From positions 135,296,448 through 135,360,447 of the forward strand of contig CM061136.1 in NCBI GenBank assembly GCA_030789695.1: DNA of 64,000 nucleotides, written 5' to 3'. Shown here piece after piece: positions 34,123 to 47,020 of this stretch. The DNA comes from Scilla litardierei (lineage: Eukaryota > Streptophyta > Magnoliopsida > Asparagales > Asparagaceae). Each line of letters begins with the position of its first letter. Position 1 is the stretch's first letter. The position numbers and the translations under genes were made by a program. The notes below the pieces were generated by a model that was not told the origin of the DNA, ran no database searches, and saw nothing but the letters and a program-made list of their open reading frames with translations.

Positions 34123-35712
34123 ATGTTAGACTCCATGCCAATTTCGCGGAACCCTGACCACGGCAAGGATCTCGTGGATCAGGAGCCGCTCTCTCTACAA
34201 ATCACCCCGGCGTCCGACGCCCTTCCGGGCGTGGGTACCGAAACCGAGCCTACTTCATCCCGCGTCGTCCTGAAAAGCTTCGAGGCCGTCACTCAGGCCA
34301 GGGGAGGATATCAGACAACCGGAACGGGGCCACCGCCCGGCCCCTCGGAGCCCCAGAACGTGAGGCGAAACCTCCGCCTTCAGTTCGAGGAGGAGGGAGA
34401 AAACGGGGGGCTCGCTGAGGAGATTGCGGCCCAGCAAAGGCTCCTGGAAGAGGAGATGGAAGTTGCGCAGTGATGGAAGCGCCTGGGGGAGGCGGCCGCG
34501 GCGCAAAGGCGTTTGGACGAGGCGACCGCCGCGCAAAGGCGTTTGGACGAGGCGGTCGAGACCGCCCGGAGGGCCTACCAGGGAGAAGAGGCCGCCCGCC
34601 GCCAACTCCGCTTCATTGTCGCGGAACGCGAGAGGCTAAGGAGAGAAAACAGGAGTAACCAAGAGGTCCTTGAAGAGACAGCGACGGGCCGACGGCCCGG
34701 GGGTGGACGGGACCCGTTGCTGAACAGGTCCCCGCCTGGAGGAAGCGGCCCGCATCACCAGCACCACCCCTCCGATACCCTGCGCGAGGAAGCCGTTTGT
34801 CAACAACTACGCTTCCTCACCGCCGAGCGCGAGAGGCTCCTCCACGAGAATCAGGAACGGATGGAGGCCCGAGGAGAGTTGGCCGGGAGACGCTGGCGCT
34901 GGGAGAGCCGTAGCCCACAACCCGTCGAGTCCTCGGCCCAAGAAAGGAGCCCCGCCAGACGACCGTCGGGCTACTCCCCGGGGGCGGAGGACCGTCGTCG
35001 GCTGTGGCGCGATCGAAGCCGGACCCCCGAATGGCGGAGAGGGGATGCCCCGGATCGCCCTACCTATCCGGAGGAGGCCACGCCGCTCGCACGGTGGATC
35101 ACGTCTGCCCCAAGGCCCAAAAGGTTCAAACCCCCTCACTTGGCCACGTACAATGGGAGAGGCGACCCCCTCACGCACATGCAACAATACCGGGGGGCGA
35201 TGGAGGCGCAGGATGTGGACGAGGCGTTCCTATGCCGACATTTCTCCCAAAGCCTGAGGGACACCGCGCTGGACTGGTACTTCGGCTTGCCCGCGAGATC
35301 CGTCGGGAGCTTTGGCGAGCTGTCACACAAGTTCTGCCAAGAGTTCCGGGCCGGGCGGACGAAGAAGAAGCCTTTGGACTATCTCTGCACGATAGTCCAA
35401 GGAGAAGGAGAGACAACGGGTAGATACCTCCGTCGTTTTCAGGAGGAGAGACGGGCGGTGGTGACTTGCGGCGATGAGGTGCTTATGCTGGCCTTCAAAA
35501 CGGGGTTGCAGACTCAGAGTCTCCACAAATCCCTGCTCCGAGACCCGCCGACCGACTATGAGGCGTTGGTTGCTATGGCGGAGAGGCACGCGTTGGTCGA
35601 AGAGACGCTCGGCGCAAAGGCCCTATTCCCCCGGCGAAACCGACTCAAGGCGAACCCCGATCCCATCCTCGACCGAGGCAGGAAGAGGGGGACCGAGCTC
35701 GCGATCGGCTAG
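34123..35712 (+). pseudogene. Tat gag with one in-frame stop
   Basis: One frame runs from ATG 34123 to 35712, broken only by TGA at 34471-34473. The N-terminal third is glutamate/arginine-rich coiled coil with tandem AAQRRLDEA heptads (about residues 120-150). The middle is disordered and arginine/proline-rich. From about 35040 comes the gag domain (PHLATYNGRGDPLTHMQQYR, FLCRHFSQSLRDTALDWYF, FCQEFRAGRTKKKPLDYL). It would form the particle of the element. The rest of gag lies in another frame at 35868. Confidence 0.88.
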
Positions 35713-35867
35713 CCCGACCAAGGCGGGAACCGCCCGGGCCTCGCCCCCAAGATCGCCCTGGTACGGCACGCGAGTTTCCTCCGGCACAAGGGCTCCCTCG
35801 AGTCGCCCCGAGACAAGATGGCCCCCTGCGGGCGCATTACACGCAGCTCAGTGCCCCCCTGATTGAG

Positions 35868-36080
35868 GTGATGGCCGCAGCTACACGGGCCGGTCTGCTG
35901 CCGGAGCCGCCCCGAGAAATGAAGTCGGACCCAGCATGGAGAGATTTTAAGAAATACTGCCGATACCACCGGGACCACGGCCACGACACCGACGACTGCT
36001 TCACCCTCAAAAGGGAAATCGAGCGGCTGATCCAGGCGGGCCACCTGGGGGACTTCGTCGGAGGCCGGAGACCGGACTGA
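35868..36080 (+). pseudogene. Tat gag C-terminus with zinc-binding motif, frameshifted
   Basis: The 70-residue frame contains KKYCRYHRDHGHDTDDCF, the Cys/His motif characteristic of Tat gag, followed by LKREIERLIQAGHL. It is out of frame with the upstream gag, so an indel separates them. Confidence 0.85.
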
Positions 36081-36164
36081 GAAGATGGAAACCACCGAAG
36101 GGAACGGAGGGCAGACCCACCGGCAAACGGTGAGCGGGAAGAGCTTCACCCCCCGAAACCCGTT

Positions 36165-36917
36165 ATGCGCATAAACACGATATGCGGCGGGCCATCTTCA
36201 GGAGGGGCATCGTCGTCAAGTAAGAAGGCGTATGCGAGACAAGTGATGACGGCGGGTCTTGGAGGGGACCAGAGAGGGAGAAGGATGGCCTACCCTCCCA
36301 TTACTTTCAGTGACGAGGATCTAGAGGGGATCGAGCAGCCCCACGATGACGCCATCGTCATCGAGGCCCAGATTGGGACGTCCATCGTCAGCCGCCTCCT
36401 GATCGACACAGGGAGCTCTTGCGACATCCTGTTCATGTCCATAATCGAGAAGATGGGGTTAAGGCCGACGGACCTGAGACCCTGCACCGGACCCCTCGTC
36501 GGTTTCACCGGTCACTCGACCCCCATCATGGGAGTGATCACCCTGCCGATAACCCTCGGAGAAGAACCACAGGTCGTCACTCGAATGACGCTGTTCGTTG
36601 TGGTCGACATTATGTCGGCGTACAACGGGATCATATGACGACCTTACATGTCGGCCATCGGAGCGCTCCCCAGCCTTCTCCATCAGATGGTCAAGTTCCA
36701 AACCCCCCCGAGGCGTGGGGATCGTACGGGGAAGCCATAAGCTGTCTAGGAGCTGCTACGTAGGGTCGACCAAGCACAAGGGACCAGAGGTAAACCTGAA
36801 GATCGACTCCCCCGGGCGGAGTTATGACCCCCACAAGCCAGAGTTAGCTCATGCCGATGCCGCTACCGAGGGAAACAGGATCGACCTTGCGCCCACCCCC
36901 CCGAGAAGGACGGGCTA
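36165..36917 (+). pseudogene. Tat protease, then truncation of the polyprotein
   Basis: An open frame to 36638 has the aspartic protease with intact active site LLIDTGSSCDILF (near 36393-36430) and the flap-region text SAYNGII, where a TGA replaces the next codon. Recognisable polyprotein continues in shifted frames (MVKFQTPP, SCYVGSTKHKGPEVNL) to about 36917. Reverse transcriptase should follow, but the 212-bp satellite starts instead. Confidence 0.88.
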
Positions 36918-37044
36918 ATCACTCCAAGGGGCGCGATGCGCCGGTCGTGGCATAGCCAGGAACTGTAAGTCCTACACGAAATACCTTGTTCCCTTCTTTT
37001 TATCTTCGAATTTCGCCTTTTCTGCATGACAATTTCAGTTCAAC

Positions 37045-38920
37045 CCTCTCAAGGACTCCGGGGCAGGACCAATCCTCGCCACCCAAACCGGAGAGGGGCA
37101 CGGGCCGAGCTGCGTACTCGCTCCCCCCCAGGAAGACCTCCGGGGCAAGTTCACTGAGCTTGGCCACCCAAACTGGAGCGCCATATGCGGGGTAGGCAAC
37201 GGCCCAATACCCGTCCGACTATAGAGGCTGCGGGGAGGCGACGGCCCAATACCCGCCCTCTCAAAGACTCCGGGGCAGGACCAATCCTCGCCACCCAAAC
37301 CGGAGAGGGGCACGGGCCGAGCTGCGTACTCGCTCCCCCCCAGGAAGACCTCCGGGGCAAGTTCATTGAGCTTGGCCACCCAAACCGGAGCGCCATATGC
37401 GGGGTAGGCGACGGCCCAATACCCGTCCGACTATAGAGGCTGCGGGGAGGCGACGGCCCAATACCCGCCATCTCAAAGACTCCGGGGCAGGACCAATCCT
37501 CACCACCCAAACCGGAGAGGGGCACGGACCGAGCTGCGTACTCGCTCCCCCCCAGGAAGACCTCCGGGGCAAGTTCACTGAGCTTGGCCACCCAAACCGG
37601 AGCGCCATATGCGGGGTAGGTGACGGCCCAATACCCGTCCGACTATAGAGGCTGCGGGGAGGCGACGGCCCAATACCCGCCCTATCAAAGACTCCGGGGC
37701 AGGACCAATCCTCGCCACCCAAACCGGAGAGGGGCACGGGCCGAGCTGCGTACTCGCTCCCCCCTAGGAAGACCTCCGGGGCAAGTTCACTGAGCTTGGC
37801 CACCCAAACCGAAGCGCCATATGCGGGGTAGGCGACGGCCCAATACCCGTCCGACTATAGAGGCTGCGGGGAGGCGACGGCCCAATACCCGCCCTCTCAA
37901 AGACTCCGGGGCAGGACCAATCCTCGCCACCCAAACCGGAGAGGGGCACGGGCCGAGCTGCGTACTCGCTCCCCCCTAGGAAGACCTCCGGGGCAAGTTC
38001 ACTGAGCTTGGCCACCCAAACCGGAGCGCCATATGCGGGGTAGGCGACGGCCCAATACCCGTCCGACTATAGAGGCTGCGGGGAGGCGACGGCCCAATAC
38101 CCGACCTCTCAAAGACTCCGGGCAGGACCAATCCTCGCCACCCAAACCGGAGAGGGGCACGGGCCGAGCTGCGTACTCGCTCCCCCCAGGAAGACCTCCG
38201 GGGCAAGTTCACTAAGCTTGGCCACCCAAACCGGAGCGCCATATGCGGGGTAGGCGACGGCCCAATACCCGTCCGACTATAGAGGCTGCGGGGAGGCGAC
38301 GGCCCAATACCCGCCCTATCAAAGACTCCGGGGCAGGACCAATCCTCGCCACCCAAACCGGAGAGGGGCACGGGCCGAGCTGCGTACTCGCTCCCCCCTA
38401 GGAAGACCTCCGGGGCAAGTTCACTGAGCTTGGCCACCCAAACCGGAGCGCCATATGCGGGGTAGGCGACGGCCCAATACCCGTCCGACTATAGAGGCTG
38501 CGGGGAGGCGACGGCCCAATACCCGCCCTCTCAAAGACTCCGGGGCAGGACCAATCCTCGCCACCCAAACCGGAGAGGGGCACGGGCCGAGCTGCGTACT
38601 CGCTCCCCCCCAGGAAGACCTCCGGGGCAAGTTCACTGAGCTTGGCCACCCAAACCGGAGTGCCATATGCGGGGTAGGCGACGGCCCAATACCCGTCCGA
38701 CTATAGAGGCTGCGGGGAGGCGACGGCCCAATACCTGCCCTCTCAAAGACTCCGGGGCAGAACCAATCCTCGCCACCCAAATCGGAGAGGGGCACGGGCC
38801 GAGCTGCGTACTCGCTCCCCCCCAAGAAGACCTCCGGGGCAATTTCACTGAGCTTGACCACCCAAACCGGAGCGCCTTAGGCGGGGTACCCGACGGACCA
38901 ATACCCTCCCTCCCCCGAAA
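37045..38920. repeat. 212-bp satellite array, about 8.9 copies, in place of pol
   Basis: Units start CTCAAAGACTCCGGGGCAGG near 37045, 37259, 37471, 37683, 37895, 38107, 38318, 38530 and 38742. Each contains AACCGGAGAGGGGCACGGGC and two copies of GACGGCCCAATACCCG. Units are almost identical. The period is not a multiple of three on the sense strand, and the long antisense frames across it are by-products. Tat-lineage elements are known to carry satellite-like tandem repeats near their 3' untranslated region. Confidence 0.95.
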
Positions 38921-40379
38921 GGGCCTATCACCCCTCTCCTCAAACCTCGGGAAGCTACTCAAGGACCGCGAATCAAGGCGACTCCTACGCAGAGCCATCC
39001 CTGAGGAGTAACGCCTGACCCCCATAAATCCGACACCCGAATTGACCTGTCCAACCAAAAAGGACACTCAGGACAAACACCACTTACAAGTGTCATGCAT
39101 GCCTGAGGGGTCACATCACCCGTTACCCATCGGGAACGCCCCCCCTAAGAACGAAATTCCAAGACGGCCCCGACTCTCAATAAAGAGTAAATAAGGGCAG
39201 AAATTCACCATTATAAAACCCCCCCAACTTCCTTGAGGAGGGGGAGAAAGGCAAGGGGAAGGATGTGCAGAAAGACTAGACGTTTTGCCACCTTCTCTCC
39301 CTCAAAATACGCGGAAAATGCGAGCTTCGCCGACCTCCAAAATAAACGATCCCCCAACAGGATATTCCCCTTACACGACGGTTGCTCAGCCTGCTGCTCC
39401 CCTCCTTCCTTTAGACAACTTAAGGCAGGGGAACTGGGGCTCCACTGGCATACCAGGCCTCTCCACGGACGCCCTTCGTACGCAGGCGCGGCTGGCAGAC
39501 AACCCGATGGAGGGGACAGACCTGCCAAATCACCTCACCGGACACCCCGGCAGCCGCCCGCGTCGCCCCAACCGAGGGGAACGTGTCCCCGAGCGCCGGC
39601 CCGCCCCAACTGGCTACTCCACTTACACCTGCAGCACCCCCCTTCCACTCATCGGCCTTCCCCGGGCCGCTTAGGCCAGGAAGCCGCACAGGGGGGCAGC
39701 GGCCCGCGTCCCTTCGCGCCTACCATGCGGAGACTCCAGTCGAGGCGAGCAACGGGGCCCTGTGGGATAGAACAACCACCAAGGACTCCCTCTCCCCCCA
39801 ATTCTGGGATCGAAGGCCAAAGCCACTGCCTGGCTCCGACGCGACCATCCACCCCTACACCGAGGAGGAACCCGCTAAATCCACTCCACGCCCCTTATCA
39901 GGGGCACAACACCAGAGAAAGGCGGATCAGCTGCGATGGGAACCTCAACCTACCTAGAGCGACACACGGTAACGCCTACGGGCCGATACAATGTTACGCC
40001 TACGGGCCGATTCAATACTACGCCTACGTGGCGACCCTGTTTAATTAAACTATCAATAATAGCCGATGGAAAGACCGAAGACTAATCCCGTTTGACCACT
40101 AGTTATAGCTCGGGTACACCTAGACCCGACCAACCCTCGAAAAGGGGGGCCACCCGGCTGTAAAATCTATCGGACGCGCTACGAGTAATAGAGGGAGCTA
40201 CCACGATTCCCCCCACGCCAGGATCTAAATAGCCGCACCAAGGCGTAACTCTAAAAAGAGAATTTATGCACACACACAGGCAGAAAATCGCAGAAAAATG
40301 CAGGTACCGACCCCACGAATCGTCACTTTCTTTCGTTTTTATAAAAAAGAGAGAGGGAACGGGGGGAGCCTACACAAAA
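38921..40379. other. GC-rich Tat-like interior, no gene recognised
   Basis: Open frames up to 271 residues (39233-40048, plus strand) are proline/arginine-rich with no known motif and GC-biased composition, so they are not called as genes. A small repeat CGCCTACGGGCCGAT occurs twice at 39974-40015, with a partial third copy. Confidence 0.55.
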
Positions 40380-42546
40380 CTACTTGGCGCTTCCGCCAGT
40401 CACGACGCCCTCTCCCTCAAGGGAATCTCCCACTGCCCCGCCGGCCTCCGGCTCGTCACCCTCCCCTCCGTCTCCATCCCCCTCCTCCTCCTCGCTGCAA
40501 GCGGCGATCCCGTCGAGGTCGATCTCTACCGGCGGGACCAGGCCCGCCAGCTTCTCCTTCACCCGAGCCAAGCAGGCTTCCCATCCCTCCTCGTGGCCCT
40601 TCTCCATGCCCTCGGACATCGACTTTGCGAGGGCGGGGACGACGGTTCTCTCCTGGTACGTCCGAAATTCCTCGACCCTACGGGCCAGCTCCTCCTCGGT
40701 GGCCTTGGCACGCCCCGCCAGATCCTCCGCCCGAGCATCCTCCCTCCGAAGGGCCTCCTCCAGCACCTTCACTCTCTCTCCAGCCTCGGCCGCCCTCTGC
40801 TCCTGATCGGACACGACCTTCTTGAGGCGCTCTACCTCCGCCACGCTTCGGTCGCCCCTCTCCCTCTCCTTGGCAAGGTCCTCGCCAGCCCTCTTGCGAA
40901 GAGCAGCGAGCTCGGCGACCGCCTTAGCCACGACGCCCTCTGCCTTGTGGATAGCTGGCACGTGCCTCATCATCCCAAGCATCAGGTTGATAATCTGAGT
41001 AAAGACAGAGAGCAAAGCGAACCCATTTAGGATGCTCCATAAAACCGACTAAAAAACGTCGCCCACCTTACAGAACATACCTGGACGCCGTGCATCACCG
41101 CGGTGCCGCACAGACCCTCCGGCCCCACCGCTTCCAGCGCCACCTTATCGCGGGGCAGGAAAATGTTCTCCGCCAGCCTCGCCGCCACACCTCCATCATC
41201 AAACACGGATTCATCGCTCGCAACTTTGTACGGAGCCCGATGAAGCGCCCGGTCGGGGTAGCCCTCGATATCGCTCCTCCTGGCCTTAAACTTCACCAAT
41301 GCGGCCTCACAGCGGGGGTCGGCGGCCCTTTCGAGACCGAACGAGGGACAACCGTAAGGCCAAGGGTCCCATCCTCCGGACCCGGTCGGGCCGCTCGACT
41401 CTTCGGCCCTCACCGGTTCACCGCTAGCCGACGCCCCCTCCCCCCTGCAGGTGCCAGGGGGCTAGACGGCACCGTTCGGGGCATTTCCCCCCCGTCACCT
41501 ATCGACCCTTCGTCCCCGCCCTCCAAGTCGATGACAGGGTCCGACATCCCCTCCCCGGCTCCGCCGCCCGCTGCTCCGGTCCCCCTCGGCACCTCAGACT
41601 CAGACGCCGTCGTCGGCCCCTTCCTCTTCTTCGCGGACATTGGCACCCCAGTCGAGCTCCCTGCCCCTCCTTCCGCTCGCGACCTCTTGGGGCCCACTCT
41701 CGACGACGATCGCCCCGCCTGCTCCGAGGCCCGCCGCATCATTTCCTCGAGGGACAGACTCATTGTGCCACCTGCCACAGAGAGAAAGTTCAGCGTAAGC
41801 ATATCAGGTGCATGAACACCCAAATCTTTTGTACCTTCGGGCCATGTATACGCCGTTATCATCTCAGCCCGAGAGAGCGTCCGATAATCTCGGCCCTCTG
41901 CTGGTATGGCCATTAAAATCTGGGCCACCTCCTTCTCCTCGTCCCCCAATTTCACCGCCTCTCTCGCCTCGGGATTCAGCTCCGCCCAATCAGACCTTAT
42001 CAACACTTCCTCCGGCACCTCCACAAACACATACTGCTGGCGCCATAACTTAATTTTGCCAGGCAACCCCCTGATGAGCGGATGAGTCCTCTTCGCGGAC
42101 AGATAGTAGCACGACCCCAACCTCTTGACCGAGAAGAAGTGGCGAAATAAGGACAGAGATGGGCAAACCTGGCTGCTCAAGCACAGCACCAAGAACCCCA
42201 CAATGGCACTGATGGCATTGGGCATCAGGCGATAGAGGGGCAGCTCCAGGAAGTTCAACACTTCCAGCAAGAACGGATGGGGGGGGAAGCGCAAACCTTG
42301 CTCAAACGAAGACACGTACACTCCCACCTCCCGGTCGCCCGCAAAACACACCCTTTCTTGCGGCTCAGGTTCACGTACCGAATACGGCGGCCTGACGTAC
42401 GTCGTGAAGATCTCCGCAACGGATTTCTTCAGCTCCGACTTCACGCCCGCAATCTCGATGGGCACCCTTCCTGTCTCCGCGGCGGAGCTTCCTTCGCCAA
42501 CCACCCCCGAACCCTGACCCCGAGACGGAGACATCGAAGAAGACAT
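40380..42546 (-). pseudogene. Antisense gene copy A of the Tat-like element (Transposase_28-like plus coiled coil)
   Basis: Transcribed against the element. Proposed exons are 42546-41835, 41771-41081 and 40994-40380, with introns of 63 and 86 bp, GT-AG. Exon 1 (MSSSMSPSRGQG) carries VGVYVSSFEQGLRFPPHPFL and LFRHFFSVKRLGSCYYL, resembling the putative gypsy-type transposon domain often labelled Transposase_28. Exon 2 is disordered (KRSRAEGGAG), then WPYGCPSFGLE and ESVFDDGGVAARLAEN. Exon 3 is a long glutamate/arginine coiled coil with an acidic tail. A frameshift in exon 2 (near 41412) breaks this copy. The first intron has no stop and is a multiple of three, so it might be read through. Function is unknown; extra antisense ORFs are known in Tat elements. 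Confidence 0.75.
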
Positions 42547-42559
42547 TTCTAAAAAGGGC

Positions 42560-43620
42560 GTCTTACCTAACGGTTGCCGACGACTTGGCCGCTTGCGCTA
42601 CTCCGCTGACCGTCCCCACGAGGTCGACTCTGGCAAGGTCACTGAAACCTCCTACGAGCCCTACCTGCTTGTCAAAAAATTTTATCGCCAGACAATCAGC
42701 TTTGCTCACCTCCCCCCATTACGATTCCTTTAAAGCGTCTGCGCCAAGCATCGCGACCGTCGAGCCCAAGACACGCGTCACCAATCCGTGCCCTGTCCAC
42801 CACCCACGTGCTCTGACGCTTCGTGTACTGTCGACAACCGTCATTTCCGCCACGCGTCAGCACTTCAGTGGTCGGGCCGCTTCGATTCCCGCCCGCCGTC
42901 GAATCGCCAGGCTGACGTAAAAAGTCATGCGACCGCCTAAAATTCCCGCCCAAATCCCGGCGAAATGATTACCCCGATTTGAAATCACTCCACGCGCCGC
43001 TCGATACACGGTTGAGTCCGGCCCCCGTCAGGGCGGCCAACGCATGGAGGCGGCACTCGGTCCATGATTAAGTCCGGTCATAACAAGGAGGCGGGGCTCG
43101 ATCCCAGATTAAGTCTGACCCCCACCATGGCGGCCATACAAGAAGGCGGAACGCGGTCCATGATTGATTCCGAGCTCCGGCAGTACGGCCAAAACACGAA
43201 CGTCTCCCTCGCACCAATAAGGGTCCGATCTCCGTCGGTTCGGCCTGATCAAGGACCCGCCCCACACCTTGTCGGATTCTCGGTTCCAACCCTTGGCATA
43301 CTTCTGTATGAACCAAGCAAGTCCGACCCGCCACGGCACCTCCGGGCACCGTACTGGGCATTGGAGCATCACGACCACCGGAGAACACGACTCCTCTCAA
43401 CTCCCCTCTCTCGAAGACTTCGGCAGAGCGCAGTTGGGGGCATTCACGTCCCTCACATAGCAGACATTCTACGAGCAAACCAAGTAGGAATACAGTTCGA
43501 CACAAGACAATAACAATGTATTTACCCAGAAACCACACGGTACACTGGTCTTTCCACACACTACAACAGCGCATTGTTTATAACCCTCTCACAAGACGGT
43601 ACCGCCCTCCCCAAACCCAT
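42560..43620. other. Spacer between the two antisense genes
   Basis: No gene on either strand. Degenerate repeats of about 60 bp containing CGGTCCATGATTAAGTCCG-like words lie at 43005-43170. The stretch upstream of 42546 on the minus strand would hold the promoter of copy A; no clear TATA box was identified. Confidence 0.5.
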
Positions 43621-44988
43621 GATTCTAGCGGCGCCGCCTTTCAACCGACCGATCTCGCATATCCTTAACCACTTGCCGAATCGCAGCCTCCTTAGCCTCT
43701 TGCAGCATCGGCACAACATGCTCATCATGATAACGGCGGATAGCGGCTTCGATCAGTTTGCCCTCATCGTCCCGCTTATCCTCCAGTCGCCGCACCGCTA
43801 GATCCCTCTCCCTCTTCTCGGCCTCCAGAGCGACCTTTAGGTCCTCAATTCGCTGCCTCTGCAACCCGATCACCGACTCTTTGCTAACAACTTCCGAGGT
43901 ATTCTTCGCCCGGATTTCATCCCTCTCTCGCGTTACTTCTTGGAGCTGCTTCTCGACCACCGCTTTGGACGAATCGAAATACGCAGCCCACCCCTTCTCC
44001 ACTCCGTAGGCCGCCCTAACCCTCTCCAGCTCCGCCTCTGTGTCCCTCAGCTTCGCCTTGACCTCGCCCAGGTTCGCCTTCGCTGCGTCCAGAGACGCCT
44101 TGGTGACGACTGCGGAGGTACGGCCCCGCAGGGCTAACACGTTCGCGATCATCTACATAACTCTCGAATCAGCGAAACACGAATAAGGATAGCCTGTGGG
44201 CGAAGAAAGAAAGCCAGCTTACCCGCACGATGTGCCATATAGCCGAGCCACCCAACCGTTCCGCCCCCACACGAGTCAAAGACTCCCGATCGCGCGGTAA
44301 CACGCAATACTCCGCGAGACGCGCCGCCACTCCCGCATCCTCGAACACCGACTCGTTGCCGCCGACTCGAAAAGGAAACTTGTGGAGACGATCCTCTGGG
44401 TACGCCTCGACCTCTTCTCGGGTCCTCTTAAAACGAATAAGGGCGCCCTCGCAAGCGGGACTCGACGACGCCCCCATCTCCCACAAAGGGATCCCGTAGG
44501 GCCACCTTTGAACCACAGGCCCTCGGCGAGGCACGACCGCCGCGGGTACCCCCGGAGGGAAGGAGGGTCTGGCCCCCCGCTCGGGCGCGTCCCCCTGGAG
44601 ATCCCTTGCGGGCCCACCGGCGGGGATACCTTGCCCGACTGCCCCTCGTCCCGGGTGGGTCCTCTCCCCACCGGGTGCCCCGCCCCCACGTTCCCGGGAT
44701 CCTGCCTCGCTAGCCACCCCCTTGCCCTTCCCGCGGGGATCAACATCCTCCGATATCGGGGCCCCGGCCGAACCTGACTCCTCCGCCGGTTCCCTCATCA
44801 CGTCTTCACCTGCAAAAGGAAAAGAGAGGCAATCAGGGCGAGCCTAGCCCAAAGTTTGCAAAACTTCTAAGATACCTAGGGTCCAAAAGTCCTGGGCGAG
44901 CCGACTGCTCAGCGTTAGACTCGCCCAATGACGGCACGCCTCGGGCAACTCCCTCAAAATCTGAGCTTTGGCAATATCCTCCCCGGTC

Positions 44989-45019
44989 AGCTCCACCCCT
45001 TCATTTACGAAGGGATTCC
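44989..45019. repeat. 31-bp target duplication, left copy
   Basis: Identical to 47320-47350. Starts AGCTCCACCCC and ends GGGATTCC. It belongs to exon 1 of antisense gene copy B and flanks the LTR-plus-PBS insertion. Confidence 0.95.
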
Positions 45020-45034
45020 CCGGTAACGGCGCCA
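45017..45034 (-). other. Primer-binding site at the end of the insertion
   Basis: Reverse complement is TGGCGCCGTTACCGGGGA, one base different from the PBS at 32533-32550. The insertion stops at its last base. Confidence 0.92.
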
Positions 45035-46298
45035 AAAACTTGATCGCGCCCCGGATACACACCCGGGACGACGGTTGTAGTTTTACCGCAAGCGCACGGT
45101 CAAGTGGCGAGCGGGTATCGAACACGAGGAGGTGGTGTTGAGCTCCAATCTATCCTAGGTTGGTTTGACTACGAATGTTTTATTGGTGGAGATGGTTACG
45201 GTATAATGTAATGGCAATGGTGATGGATGTCGGTGTCGGAGATAGAGAAATAGGTCAAATATCGATTCAAATACAATATAATAAAAGAGGGAATTTGCCT
45301 TGCGGCGATCCTGTCACAATCGTCGGGCAAAGTATGGGGATTTTAAGATAATAAAAGTGTCTAGGGCTAGGGAATTCCCACTACGGATCGTCATACATCA
45401 TCGTAAATAGTGAATCTCAATATTACTAGACTTGTGTTGAGGTGAACTAGTCGCAACTTAATGTAGAACCAAGCTCACGCTCTCGCGCTATTGCCGGTCT
45501 ATAGCAAACCTAGGTTAGGGCCCAATCTCTTGCAAACCCTTACCTAAGCCACTAGCATGAGGATCGACATCATCGTTCAATCGCCCCTCGAGCCCACTCT
45601 CGTGCAAACTCGAGTTACGATCTAGGTTGTGATAGTTCGTATTCATCCAATCTCTTGCAAACGAATATGTGTATGGATTTACAATTAAAAATCCTAGCTT
45701 TGGTCCAATCTCTTGCAAACCAAATCTAGAGAAACCCAATTGTAAACCTAAATCGAATATCTAGGCCTTCCCATCGATTAGAATCCAATCTCTTGCAAAC
45801 CCCAATCGATGGAAATCCCTAACTATCCGTAATAAATCAATCACAACCTAACCTCCTTGCAATTCTAGCAATTTGGAAATTCATTCATCACAAATCTGAA
45901 ATTAGATCCATAGGGTTCATCCCCATGCCTTAGAACAACAAATTTATTCTAGCATAGCAATAAGGATATGAGAATCAATAGAAGTCATTGCTTGCATACA
46001 AAAAGATAGAAAAACAAAGATTCAAATAAAAAGAAGAAAATACTTAGCTTGATGAAGATCTTCAATCCAAAATACAAGCTTTTAGATCCAAGAGGGGGCC
46101 TAGGGCATGGCCTATCCTCTAAAATAATCACTAATAAAACATCTTGGGGGCTAAGAAAACATAATGGGGATCCCCCTCTAATGGTGGCTACAAACCCCTT
46201 AAATACTCTCCCAAAAACCCTAGCAAAACTGCCTAAAAAGCCCCTGAAAATCGGGCCCAAAACTGAATCTGCGCGTGCCCAGAAATCTGCGCCAGTTT

Positions 46299-47020
46299 CG
46301 ACTCGGCCGAGTGGAAATCTCACTCGGTCGAGTGGAAATCTCACTCGGTCGAGTGGACAGCTCACTCGGTCGAGTGGAAATCTCACTCGGTCGAGTGAAC
46401 TTTTCTGCAGAAACTCCAGAAAACAGCACTCTGTCAAAACTGCCAAAAACTGTCAAAAACTGGTCACTCGGCCGAGTGGAAATGTCACTCGGCCGAGTGA
46501 CACTGACATGCAAATTCCAGCACTGCAGCATCGACTTGCAGAAATTCCCCAGATTTCATCCGACCTCCGATTTGCGCGTTCTTGGCGGCGTTGGAATCGT
46601 CATCAAGTCTACTATCCATAAAAAATATGAGAAAAATAATTAACCCACTGGAATGATAGCAGATTTCAAAAGAGTTGGAGGATGTCTGAAAATCTGGGCG
46701 CTTCGTGTCCTCCGCTTCACTCGGTCGAGTGGCAAATGTCACTCGGCCGAGGGGCATTTGGTACTCGGGCGGACGGCTTTCGTCACTTGGCCGAGTCGGG
46801 ATTCTGGGGCAGACTGACGGATTACAGTAAGTTGGACATTTTGGCTTGCCGTCGTCTTGGTGCCACTCGGACGGACGGAGTCTCCTCACTCGGCCGAGTC
46901 GGTGTGCGATGCTCGGCCGAGTGCACGCCGATACATCTCTGTTGCATGTCCGATCTGGCCGGCTGAGTGGGGTCTCAATGCTCGGCCGAGTGACTCCTTC
47001 ACTCGGCCGAGTGGCATGCT
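46299..47020. repeat. CTCGGYCGAG palindrome clusters in the inserted LTR
   Basis: Five copies of CACTCGGTCGAGTGGAAATC-type units repeat every 22 bp at 46299-46400, two more lie at 46464-46501, and about nine further variants at 46717-47016. The same motif as in the other Athila-type LTRs. Confidence 0.9.

Noticed and set aside
37035..38861. Chain of minus-strand open frames of 83-153 residues with near-identical sequence
   Set aside because: Shadows of the 212-bp satellite; each frame breaks at the next unit because the period is not a multiple of three.
39233..40048. 271-residue plus-strand open frame in the Tat-like element
   Set aside because: GC-rich, proline/arginine-biased, no recognisable motif and no similarity to expected Tat proteins. 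Kept only as an unassigned stretch.
41772..41834. Certainty that the 63-bp stretch in antisense gene A is an intron
   Set aside because: It has GT-AG borders at the position of the proven copy B intron, but it is open and a multiple of three, so read-through is possible; noted in the feature rather than claimed.
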